This document shows positions 36,081 to 46,000 of a stretch of 64,000 nt of DNA, piece by piece. Source of the stretch: Bacteroidota bacterium (GTDB taxonomy: Bacteria > Bacteroidota > Bacteroidia > JAHEXY01); contig JAHEXY010000013.1 of assembly GCA_023251875.1 (NCBI GenBank), positions 1-64,000 of the forward strand. Reading direction: 5' to 3'. The first letter of the stretch is position 1; each line of letters starts with the position of its first letter. Both the position numbers and the translations under genes were made by a program. Below the pieces are notes generated by a model, which had not been told where the DNA came from, did no database searches, and saw only the letters and a list, made by a program, of their open reading frames with translations.

Positions 36081-37022
36081 TTATATCGCTTTTATATTTT
36101 TTAATGAAGAATTATATTCATCAACAATTTCTTGAATAATTTCAGCAGCAGGTTTGATACTTTTTATTGAAGCACAAACCTGTCCTATTTCCAACTCACC
36201 CTCATCTAAATCACCTTCAAACATTCCTTTTTTAGATCGGGCTCTCCCCAAAAGTTCTTTCAACTCATCTGTGGTGGCACAACGTTCATAAGCTTGCTGA
36301 ACATCGTTATAAAATTTATTTTTTATTAATCGAACCGGGGTAATTTCTTTTAGTGTTAGCATGGTATCGCCTTCTTGACTATCAATCAATCTTTGCTTAA
36401 AATTAATATGGCCCGATGATTCTGTTGATGCAACAAAACGACTACCAATTTGAACGCCTTCAGCACCAAGGCACATGGTTGCCAACATTGCCTTTCCGCT
36501 TCCAATACCACCTGCTGCAATAACAGGTATTTTAACAGCTTCGCAAACAACAGGAATTAAACAAAGTGTAGTGGTTTCTTCTCTCCCATTATGGCCGCCT
36601 GCTTCAAAACCCTCTGCAACTATTGCATCTACACCGGCATCTTCAGCTTTTTTTGCAAATTTGGCACTTGAAACAACATGCACCACTTTTATTCCACAGT
36701 TTTTTAAAATAGGTGTTAAGAGTTTGGGATTACCTGCTGAAGTAAAAACAATCGGCACTTTTTCCTCAATAATAACTTGTATGAGTTTTTGGATATCAGG
36801 GTACAGCATGGGCACATTAACGGCAAAAGGCTTTTGGGTAGATGCTTTGCATTTTTGAATATGATCACGTAATACTTCAGGATACATAGATCCTGAGCCA
36901 ATAATACCAAGACCACCGGCATTGCTCACTGCAGCAGCTAATTTCCATCCACTACACCATATCATACCTGCCTGAATAATGGGGTATTGAATGGTAAAAA
37001 GTTGAGTGATGCGATTTTCCAT
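36081..37022 (-). CDS. Nitronate monooxygenase family flavoprotein
   Basis: 313-residue TIM-barrel FMN enzyme of the NMO/2-nitropropane dioxygenase family. The start ITQLFTIQYPIIQAGMIWCSG, the VVHVVSSAKFAKKAEDAGVDAIVAEGFEAGGHNG segment and the phosphate-binding VIAAGGIGSGKAML...GAEGVQIGSRF are all present. Known members oxidise nitronates; others are FMN-dependent enoyl-ACP reductases (FabK), which share this fold and the EAGGH motif. I cannot exclude FabK, although no fab genes are adjacent. The double-Usp gene lies 46 bp upstream on the same strand. Confidence 0.88.
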   Translation of the reverse strand: MENRITQLFTIQYPIIQAGMIWCSGWKLAAAVSNAGGLGIIGSGSMYPEVLRDHIQKCKASTQKPFAVNVPMLYPDIQKLIQVIIEEKVPIVFTSAGNPKLLTPILKNCGIKVVHVVSSAKFAKKAEDAGVDAIVAEGFEAGGHNGREETTTLCLIPVVCEAVKIPVIAAGGIGSGKAMLATMCLGAEGVQIGSRFVASTESSGHINFKQRLIDSQEGDTMLTLKEITPVRLIKNKFYNDVQQAYERCATTDELKELLGRARSKKGMFEGDLDEGELEIGQVCASIKSIKPAAEIIQEIVDEYNSSLKNIKAI

Positions 37023-37068
37023 GTGAAAATAAAATACTTAAATATTAAAAAAACGCTACAACTACTAT

Positions 37069-37968
37069 TTAATAAGGCGTTATTGCTTTCACCAATGAAT
37101 TTTTAGTAAGCATAGGCTTTACACACAAAACCGGAATCTCTGAATGGTAAATTATTTTTTTTGCTTCATCTGTAGGTGTAAAAAATTCTTCAAGGCTTGA
37201 TTCCTTTTCTGCCATTATCACAATAAGGTCTGATTTAACTAATTTAGCATAAGAAAGTATGAGATCAGCCTCTCCTTTTCCCCTTTTTTGTTTCATTATT
37301 TCTCCATCAACCTTAACACCGTGTTTTTCTATTGTCTTTATTACTTGTGCATGTTGACGTTCAATTTTCTTATATAAGAATTCATCTTGTAAAGGAGGAT
37401 CTATTGAAAGTACATAAATTTGAGAATTAAAATACTTAGCAAAATCAATTGCATATTGTACTTTTTCTTTAGTAATTTTTGAAAGATCAAGAGGTAACAA
37501 AATAGTTTTGCAACCATCATGATGTTCTTTACCATGAATGGTAATTACCGGAAAAGTAGTTTCATGCACAACTCTCATGGTATTGGTTCCAATAAATCTT
37601 CCTCTAATACCGTCTGCAGTACCGGTTGTTCCCATAATGATAAATTGAGGCTTTATTTCATCGGCAAGCTTAATAATTTCTTCGTATACTTTCCCCCTAG
37701 CAATTTTAATTTTAACAGGCAAACCACTTTTTTCTTTCACTTCTTTTGTAAGAGATTCCAATGCTCGTTTCACAAGCTCTTCTTTACCTTTTTCTTCTTC
37801 TTTGTTTCTGCCTAATAATTTTACTAATGCAGGTTGCTCTTCTATAACACTTAATAAAAGCAATTCCGATCCGGTAAGTCGGGCTAAATTGTATGACTGA
37901 GTAAGAGCAATAAGTGATTGTTTTGAAAAACCTACCGGTACGAGAATAGTATTTTTTGATTTTGCCAT
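37069..37968 (-). CDS. Tandem universal stress protein
   Basis: 299 residues made of two Usp domains (about 5-150 and 155-285). Domain 1 has NTILVPVGFSKQSLIALTQS and IIMGTTGTADGIRGRFIGTNTMRVV, the latter close to the ATP-binding G-2x-G-9x-G(S/T) motif. Domain 2 has KTILLPLDLSKITKEKV, and its glycine loop is replaced by VIMAEKESSLEEFF, so it probably does not bind ATP. Usp proteins respond to stress and energy state, and the double form is common in Bacteroidota. Possibly co-transcribed with the downstream nitronate monooxygenase gene. Confidence 0.9.
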   Translation of the reverse strand: MAKSKNTILVPVGFSKQSLIALTQSYNLARLTGSELLLLSVIEEQPALVKLLGRNKEEEKGKEELVKRALESLTKEVKEKSGLPVKIKIARGKVYEEIIKLADEIKPQFIIMGTTGTADGIRGRFIGTNTMRVVHETTFPVITIHGKEHHDGCKTILLPLDLSKITKEKVQYAIDFAKYFNSQIYVLSIDPPLQDEFLYKKIERQHAQVIKTIEKHGVKVDGEIMKQKRGKGEADLILSYAKLVKSDLIVIMAEKESSLEEFFTPTDEAKKIIYHSEIPVLCVKPMLTKNSLVKAITPY

Positions 37969-38006
37969 GATAAGGGTTTGTTGTTTAAGATTTACTATAA
38001 AAAAGT

Positions 38007-38015
38007 TACCTTTGT
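38007..38015 (+). promoter_or_regulatory. Putative -7 promoter element of the nucleoside phosphorylase gene
   Basis: TACCTTTGT matches TAnnTTTG. The leader would be about 120 bases and include two hairpins: CCGATTTTTATCGG at 38041-38054 and the stem at 38084-38102. Confidence 0.45.
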
Positions 38016-38083
38016 TTGTGAGACTGAATTTTTGCGAATCCCGATTTTTATCGGAACAAAGCTAAAAATACTAAGTCGAACAA

Positions 38084-38102
38084 ATCTCGCCCTGAGCGAG
38101 AT
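38084..38102. repeat. Hairpin in the leader of the nucleoside phosphorylase gene
   Basis: ATCTCGC (38084-38090) and GCGAGAT (38096-38102) form a perfect 7-bp stem with a CCTGA loop, 37 bases before the ATG. It could be a leader structure or a short repeat; there is no T tract. Confidence 0.5.
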
Positions 38103-38139
38103 CTTTATTTAAAACACAAAATTAATAAATAATACCATA

Positions 38140-39018
38140 ATGAATAGCAATAGAATTGCCGAATCTGAACTCATTTTAAATCCTGATAGCAGTATATTTC
38201 ATTTACACCTGCATCCTGATCAGTTAGCGGATACGGTTTTATTGGTGGGAGATCCGGGTAGGGTAAACTCAGTATCAAAATATTTTAGCAAAATAGAACA
38301 CAAGGTCGAAAACAGAGAATTTGTTACACATACCGGTATTTTTAATGGTAAAAGAATTACTGTACTTTCCACAGGTATTGGAACCGACAATATTGATATT
38401 GTAGTAAATGAATTGGATGCATTGGTAAATATTGATCTTAAAACGCGTACAATAAAAGAAAAACATAGTTCTCTAAATTTAATTAGATTGGGAACTTCCG
38501 GTTCATTGCAAAAAGAAATTCCGGTTGATAGTTTTTTGATGTCGATGTATGGTTTAGGCTTTGACGGATTGCTAAATTTTTACCAAACCAATGATGCTGT
38601 TGTTGAAAAAGAGATGACTAATTCTTTTGTTGAACACATTAAATGGGATGGTAAAATGGCAAGGCCTTATATTGTTAAGGCTTCTGACAAACTTACTACT
38701 CTTTTGCAAGAAGGCATGTATACAGGTATTACCGCTACGGCTTCCGGTTTTTATGGCCCACAAGGCCGCATATTGCGTTTGGCCTTAGCAGATGCCGAAT
38801 TAAACGATAAATTAAGTTCATTTGAATACAAAGGAATTAAGGCTACTAATTTTGAGATGGAAACATCTGCCCTTTATGGTTTAGGAAAATTATTGGGTCA
38901 TGAAGCTTGCACAATATGTGTAATAATTGCTAATAGAATTATTGGCCAGTATAGTAAAGATTACAAAGTACCGGTTGATAAATTAATTCAAATTGTTCTT
39001 GAACGATTAACGAAATAG
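38140..39018 (+). CDS. Nucleoside phosphorylase (uridine phosphorylase-like)
   Basis: 292 residues of the PNP/UDP family, which splits nucleosides with phosphate to a base and ribose-1-phosphate. Seen are VLLVGDPGRVNSVSKYF (phosphate site), THTGIFNGKRITVLSTGIGTDNIDIVVNEL, IRLGTSGSLQ and TNFEMETSALYGLG (ribose-binding Glu-Met-Glu). The FEMET form and overall length favour uridine-phosphorylase-type enzymes, but purine specificity cannot be excluded. The next gene starts four bases after the stop. Confidence 0.9.
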   Translation: MNSNRIAESELILNPDSSIFHLHLHPDQLADTVLLVGDPGRVNSVSKYFSKIEHKVENREFVTHTGIFNGKRITVLSTGIGTDNIDIVVNELDALVNIDLKTRTIKEKHSSLNLIRLGTSGSLQKEIPVDSFLMSMYGLGFDGLLNFYQTNDAVVEKEMTNSFVEHIKWDGKMARPYIVKASDKLTTLLQEGMYTGITATASGFYGPQGRILRLALADAELNDKLSSFEYKGIKATNFEMETSALYGLGKLLGHEACTICVIIANRIIGQYSKDYKVPVDKLIQIVLERLTK

Positions 39019-39022
39019 ATGC

Positions 39023-39898
39023 ATGAATACGCAAGAAGTTAAGGCCTTAATTAGTTTACTTGATGATCCTGATGAGCAAGTTTACTCTGAAGTAAAAAGT
39101 AAGTTAATTTCATTTGGTAAAGTTGTTATTCCCACCCTAGAAGATTCATGGACGTATACTGAGCAAATTGTACAAAATAGAATAGAAGGTATTGTACATC
39201 AAATTTATTTTAACCAATTGCTAAATGATTTTAAAGATTGGATAAAAGATAAAGACTATGATCTGTTAAAAGGTTCTATTCTAGTAGCACGATACCAATA
39301 TCCGGAACTTAATGCCGAAAAAATAAAAACTTATATAGATCAAATAAGGCGTGATGCTTGGCTCGAAATGGGATATAATCTTACTGCATTAGAAAAGGTA
39401 AGAATCATTAACCATGTTATTTATAATGTTTATGGTTTTACCGGTGATACCACCAATGTATACAGTACCCAAAATGCCTATATCAATAATGTGTTAGAAA
39501 CAAAAAAGGGCAACCCCATTTCTCTTTCTATTTTATATGCCATTATTGCCCAAAACCTAGATATACCTATATACGGCATTAACTTACCCGAGCATTTTAT
39601 TTTAGCTTATTCAGATAAAGCTTCTTTGCTTCCCTTTTTTAGACATAGCGATAATCACGGTGTACTTTTTTATATTAATCCGTTTAGTAAAGGTTCAGTA
39701 TTTAGTAAAAATGAAATAGATGCCTTTTTGCATCAATTAAATATTAAGCCGGAGAAAGCTTATTATGCGCCTTGTAATAACCTCACCATTATAAAACGCA
39801 TGCTTCAGAATTTGATGAAAATTTATGAAAGCCTTAAAAAGCCTCAAAACATTGAGGAATTAAAAAAGATATTGGGCACTTTAAATGGAGAAGAGTAA
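39023..39898 (+). CDS. SirB1/transglutaminase-like family protein
   Basis: 291 residues. The N-terminal 80 or so are helical with a HEAT-like start (ALISLLDDPDEQVYSEVKSKL). The central part carries the SirB1/YchA-type transglutaminase-like core: VIYNVYGFTGDTTNVYSTQNAYINNVLETKKGNPISLSILYAIIAQ, then GINLPEHFIL. The cysteine of active transglutaminases is replaced by Ser in GNPISLS, so catalysis is doubtful, as in most of the family. The role is unknown. It is translationally close to the nucleoside phosphorylase gene (four bases). Confidence 0.85.
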   Translation: MNTQEVKALISLLDDPDEQVYSEVKSKLISFGKVVIPTLEDSWTYTEQIVQNRIEGIVHQIYFNQLLNDFKDWIKDKDYDLLKGSILVARYQYPELNAEKIKTYIDQIRRDAWLEMGYNLTALEKVRIINHVIYNVYGFTGDTTNVYSTQNAYINNVLETKKGNPISLSILYAIIAQNLDIPIYGINLPEHFILAYSDKASLLPFFRHSDNHGVLFYINPFSKGSVFSKNEIDAFLHQLNIKPEKAYYAPCNNLTIIKRMLQNLMKIYESLKKPQNIEELKKILGTLNGEE

Positions 39899-39907
39899 AA
39901 ATTAATA

Positions 39908-39939
39908 TTCCCCACCAATTCAAAAAAATTGGAAGGGAA
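39908..39939. terminator. Hairpin between the SirB1-like gene and the RHS gene
   Basis: TTCCC-CA-CCAATT (39908-39920) pairs with AATTGG-AA-GGGAA (39927-39939): 11 pairs with an internal 2x2 mismatch and a 6-base loop. There is no T tract. It is the only structure in the 108 bp between these convergent genes apart from the small palindrome AATAGTAAACTATT at about 39952. Confidence 0.5.
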
Positions 39940-40006
39940 CATTAAACTTCTAATAGTAAACTATTATTCTTCCGTTGCTATCTCAGCTCCAACTTTATAA
40001 ACTGAT

Positions 40007-43000
40007 TTATTCCGTTAATACAGCACCTGGTATTTCCTGTAAATCACCAAACCATTGGTGTTCCAAAACACTATATGGTAAGTCATATTGTACGCCTCCT
40101 CCTACTTCATCAAACCACGGTGCTGCTACACTTGTTCTCACACCCTCAATAGGAGTAGTTACTTCATAAGCTGTATATGGCTTTGCATTGGTTCCACTCG
40201 GAAGTGCTCTTTCTGCGTATGGGGTACCCCCTTCAGCAGTAAATGAACCTCCTGGATGACCATATCTATCTATAACTGCTCCTTTAGGAAGAGTAGCATT
40301 TTCTACTTCAGTTCCTGCAACAGCACCTCTATTCGGAGGCCATGCTGTAGATCCATCAGGATTCTTCCATCCACTGGCTCTTGCCTCTGCTTCTGTTAAT
40401 TGGGGAGTAGCAGGTGGCGTTGGCTTTACCGCAGAAGGAGTAGGCTTAGGGGCAGTTGGTAAACTTATGCTTTCGGGAGCACCTAACGCTGCAGCTCCTT
40501 TTGCCATAGGTACAGCAAGTGTAGCAGCCGTTCCAACAGTTGTACATCCATCCGTTAAAACCTCAGCGGCTGCAATAGCATAATCATAACCATCAGCACC
40601 AGGGGCCGTAACCCTATCAACAGCATCTGAAGTTGCAACCCCTATTCTTAAAGGAGCTGTTAAAGCACCTCTTGCAATATCTAACACTGTTTTTTGTGTT
40701 CCATTTTCTAGTCCATCAGCATCATCATGCCCTACATAATAATCTTCAGCTACATCAATTTTTTCATCAACCCAATTTGCTAAATCTAAAGACCATGTTC
40801 CGCTTGGTTTATCACCCCTTCCGGTTGGGTCTACCCTACTAATAGGATTATTGGAACAATAATTATACGGTGATTTAGAAGGGTAATTATCTGCCAAAGG
40901 ATCTAATGATAACCATCTGCCAACCCTAGGATCATGAATACGTGCACCAAAATCGTATGCATTGTTGTTTCCCCAAATATCATTGTCTTTGTATTTGCCT
41001 TGGAATCCAATTTTACTATTTGAGCCATTGTAGTCTCGACCAGGCATGTTCATACCAAAAGGGTAATAGTCTATTGCACTTAATACATTTGCTGTATAAG
41101 TAGAACCCGACACACTTTTTACATCATTTACCACTGCTCGTATATTACCTAAATGATCTTTTAGCTCATATTTTTTGCGAGAACTACTTGTGCTACTCGA
41201 AATGGTTCTAGAATAAATGCCATCAGTTGGTGCAGTATAAGCAGTATTAACAGCTAAGCCGGTAGTAATAGCGCCTATTCTATTACTTGCATATATAGGG
41301 GCCTCCGTTTGAGTAATGGTTCCTGTGCCTGTAGCTTCATACAATGCCATTAAATTTTTATTAGGATCATATACATAATAAGTATAGGTAGCACTACCAC
41401 TAGTTGGTGTACTTGTTTTCTTAACCCTATTACCCATTGCATCATATAAAAAACTTAATGTATAGGCAGTAGTACCAGAACCTTCAGCTACAGATTTTAC
41501 TTTATTATTCACTCCCCATGTAATAGCAGTAATTTTTTGTTGAGCATCTGTTTTTAAATTACCTGCTAAATCATACGTATAATTTCCAGATGTCGATTGC
41601 CCACTTTCAATATCAGTTGTATAAGTAGTAGTTGTTGTAGTTGCATCTTTAATGTATTTCAATTGATTACTAGTAGTTGAAATATAATTATAAGTCATAT
41701 TATCCATGCTATAGTTTTTAGGAGAGGCCGCAGTTCCCTGATTATAGCCATTTCTTGAATAAGATGTAATGTTTCCATTATCATCATAAGCAACGGTTTC
41801 AGCATAATCATTACTGGTTGTAAATGCATTCCATTTAGAAGAACTATAATAATTCAATGTTTGCTTTACATATCTACCAAAATCATCATAAGTATAAACT
41901 CCGGCTAAAGCTGTGCCTCCTTTATAATATCCACTTGTTGTACTTGCAAGCGAATTATTAAAAGATTGCCCTGCTATCATACCATTATACAATGAACCAT
42001 AGCCTGTAATAGCGGTGTCAGAATACGAACCCGAAGTAGCATCCGTAAATACAGAACCCGTACGATTAAAATCGCCATTGTAATAGCTCAATTCCATAGC
42101 AAATGCATCTTTTGCATAACTTGCATTTGAGCCTGTTGAAAGATTATCTTGCCCCGGATCATAAGTAGTACTCATGCTAGGGAAGTTAACAGCCTTAAGC
42201 CAACCTTGTAAATTGTATACAAAGTCTAAGCCTTGAATTTTATCTTCGCCCAATTTCAATCGTTTAACTCCTCCATGGTAATAGTATTCATACTGGGCAT
42301 CTTTATCCCAAATTTTTCCATCAACAGAGGTTTCAACTTTTGTTATTCGGTTATCAGCATCGTAAGTGTAACGGTGGTAAATTTGATCCAGTCTACTTTC
42401 ATTATAAATTACCTTGGTAATTTTATTACTGATTAAATCGTATTCAAATTTGATGTATTGCTTATCCAATCCATAAATATTTTGGATTAACCAATTGACA
42501 TTACCATGAGCATCATAACTAAAATAAGTATATACCTGATCTGTTAGTGTAGTTAAATCTCCATCGGCATCTGTATATGCATAACTCACGCGATTTTGTA
42601 AGAACTGTTGTGCGCTTCCATCGGTAATATAAGTAGCAGAAGCATTAGCAGTAGTATAAGTAGTAAGTGTTTTTTGAGTGCAATTAGTTGTTGGATAGGT
42701 CAGCACTTCAATATTGGCACTTATATCAGAAGCACTTGCTGTTACTAAACCAGACTCAGAAGACCTACCTAAATTATCATATTTAATATAACTATAAGTA
42801 CCATCAGAAGTTTGTTGAGCATTTTGCGAAAATCGCAATTGACCTAAACTGTTGTAATAACAATAAGTAGAACCACCATCAGGAGTTGTTTTTTGGGTTA
42901 AACGTTTAAAGGAATCATATATGTATGTAGTAGCATAAGTGCGTGAAGGTGATGTAGCACGGCTTGTACCTATATCTGTAGTGCCTTTTGGTGGTACAGT

Positions 43001-46000
43001 TTTAACCAAATTTCCACCTCTATCATAATAATACAAAGTATAATGATGATAGCCTTGTTGGTAAGAAATTACCAATTGGTCATTTACATTAGATGGATTT
43101 GCACAAGTTTTTTTATAGCTAAGATCCATAGCAGCTAATTTCTGATTTTTACAATCATTCAATTGCTGTTCAATTAAGCTCATTAAATATTCAACCGATT
43201 CTTGCTCGCAGGTTCTTATAGTAACGGAAATGGTTGGAACAATATTCGGTTGTATCCATTTAAAATAAATGGTACAGTTTAATGTGAAATCACAGGAGGT
43301 TGTCATGGCAAACCATGATTTATAGCCGGCAGAATATTTTAATTTTAAGTAGTCACTTGTTCCTGAAGTAACAATAGAAAATGCAGAACTTGAATTTATG
43401 ATAAAGGGGCCTCCTCCACTAATACCAACTTTATTACAACCATCCGGAATATATTCTGTTACATCGTATTCATCATATATTTCATCAATCCATGATTGAA
43501 TTACATCAGTTGTTACGGTAGTATTGCCGGCAGCCACATAAGCAGTAAGTTTATCTGTTAATTCACTGGCTAAAACAATTGAGAAATAGCTGGTGCTGGT
43601 CAATTTTTTATAGCTAGAGCATGTTGTGCAAGTTGAGGGTTGCAGATCGGTATCGTACATCATGGCTTTCATGGCATCATTTCTATCAGCATCTGAAACA
43701 GATCCGGCAACTTTTGATTCTTTAGAACCATCACCATCTAAATCTTGCATGGTGTATGGTAAACTTAATTCACAATCACTTTCGCATTGTTCTTTCATTT
43801 GGTAAGCAAAGCACCAAAGCACTTGGTCTGATACTGTTATATGGTTTGCATTACACATTATTTGAGCTTGCTTATAAAAATCCATGAATCGGAGCTTGCA
43901 AATTTTTTGGCAAGTGTCTTCTTGGGCTTCAACTAAGGCACTATCACCCGAAAAATTATTGTTTTCGCAATCGGTTCCTCTATAACCGGCAGCATCTAGA
44001 GCATTTCCATCATCAGGACTGGCATCAGCAAATTCATCGGCACTAAATAAACAATCATTAAATGAATTCCAAACACTGTCTTTGGCTTCAGAAGTTGAAT
44101 AAAGACTTGGATCTAATACTCCTCCTGCGGTATATGCATAACTGGATAGATCAAAATCATATTCAGAAACACAAGTATCAAACCAAGTATTACTTGATTT
44201 AAAATAAGTTTTATCTCCTGTTACATAATAATAGGCATACTTTAAATAAGCATCTCCAAAAGCAGTATAGTTTGCACGTGTAGTACCAACCAATTTGAGA
44301 AAATGTTGTAATAAGTCAAATCTTTTTTTACTTGCAGTTCTATCTCCATCAATAAATTGCAACATTGGGTAAGCAGCTACACATCCTTTCCAATAACGCC
44401 ATAAAGTATCTCTGTCATATCCTCCATAAGTAACCATATTATCAATAAGCGTATTAAACATTCCTTTTCCACCTATTCCTTTAGTTGCATCAACGTAGGT
44501 AATATGTGCATCAAAACTTAAATCGCTATGATCCATTACGTAATAATTATTTCCCGATTCATCATAACCTATTATGTTTCCGGTAAGTTTACCTCCATTA
44601 TTAATATTGGGTTCAATTTTTATATAATTAGTTGCATAATAGGTAATATTATACGGCCAATTACTTCCATAATGCGTATTTAAATAATTAACAATTAATA
44701 CCCAAACCTGAGCAGTAAGGGCATTTATGGCTGTGGCTCCATTACCAATAGAAACATCATCAATTATTTTTATATTATCAAAATACAATGTTAATCTACA
44801 ATCATGTGTAGCATCACCATCGGCACTCGTAATTTTAAATTGAGCAGGAGTTGTGGTTGCATTTTTATCCGCATAATATAATCTATCTCCATAAGTAGAA
44901 GCAACATAAGTTTTATAGTTATAAAAATAGTTATATGGGTAATATCCAAAACCTGCTTTTCCCCAAGAATCATAAAGCAATTGTTCAAAATCACCGGGAG
45001 TATCACCACAGGTTAACATGGGTAATGTTACAGAACAACAAGAACTAGCTTCGGAAGCAAGTATGGTAACATCTGTTGCTCCATCAGCTATTGTAATGCC
45101 TAAGTCATTTTTAATGTAACTGTATACAGAATCTATTGATGTAATTTCTCCATTTTCATATTTGGTTTTTAAATTAGCCCAAACAGCATCATTATCATTA
45201 TCTGCTACATCAGCAACTTCGTTAAGTATTTCTTGTTTATACGTTTCTCCTATAATAGATGAGGCATCAGTATTATTTGCAGTAATGCATCTGCCAATTA
45301 CAAAAGACCCTGCATCTAAATGAATGCCACTATTGGTATACGACCAACCACTTGAACCGCAAGCAGCAGATTCCAGTAAATAAACAGTATCTAAAGTCAT
45401 GGTTCCGGTTTCTACGTTTTTAACATAGATTTCGATATTGTAATCACAAGTAGAACAATATCCACTTCCGCAAGCTTCTTCAATTTCTGCAGGAGTAATG
45501 GTATACGTTAAGGGAAGTGAAACACTACCACTTTGAATAAGCAAACTATGTTCGGCACAACCATTATTATTAAATCCGGTAATGGTATCAGAGATTGTTT
45601 GAGCACTATAAGTTAAAGCTTGTAAGGGAGAGCCACTGGTTCCTGAAAGACAAGTGGCAAGTATTTTTCCATCAATAGTTTGATAGGTAACTGTTGTAGT
45701 TTTATTGGCATCTACACTAATAATTTTATACACCGAAGAATCGACAGGTGCTTCTGCACCAAACATTTGAATTAATTCAGCATTGGTAGCAGATTGAAAA
45801 TATACTTTTGTTGTACGAGATGTGGTTGTAGATCCGCTTGTGCTTCCTCCACCAATTCTAAATATTGATCCTGGTCCACCAGCTTCTTTTTGACGATTGG
45901 TTCCATCTTCCATAAATAAGGTTCGTGAATAGGGATACTTATCTGCAGAAGGAACCTTAGTATCCGTATTGGCATCAGAATAATATGAATTTAAACTTCC

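Noticed and set aside
39975..40169. Small plus-strand ORF at the toxin 3' end, considered as an immunity gene
   Set aside because: It is antisense to the TNT coding sequence and its composition is that of a reverse-frame shadow. Immunity genes of RHS toxins lie downstream on the same strand.
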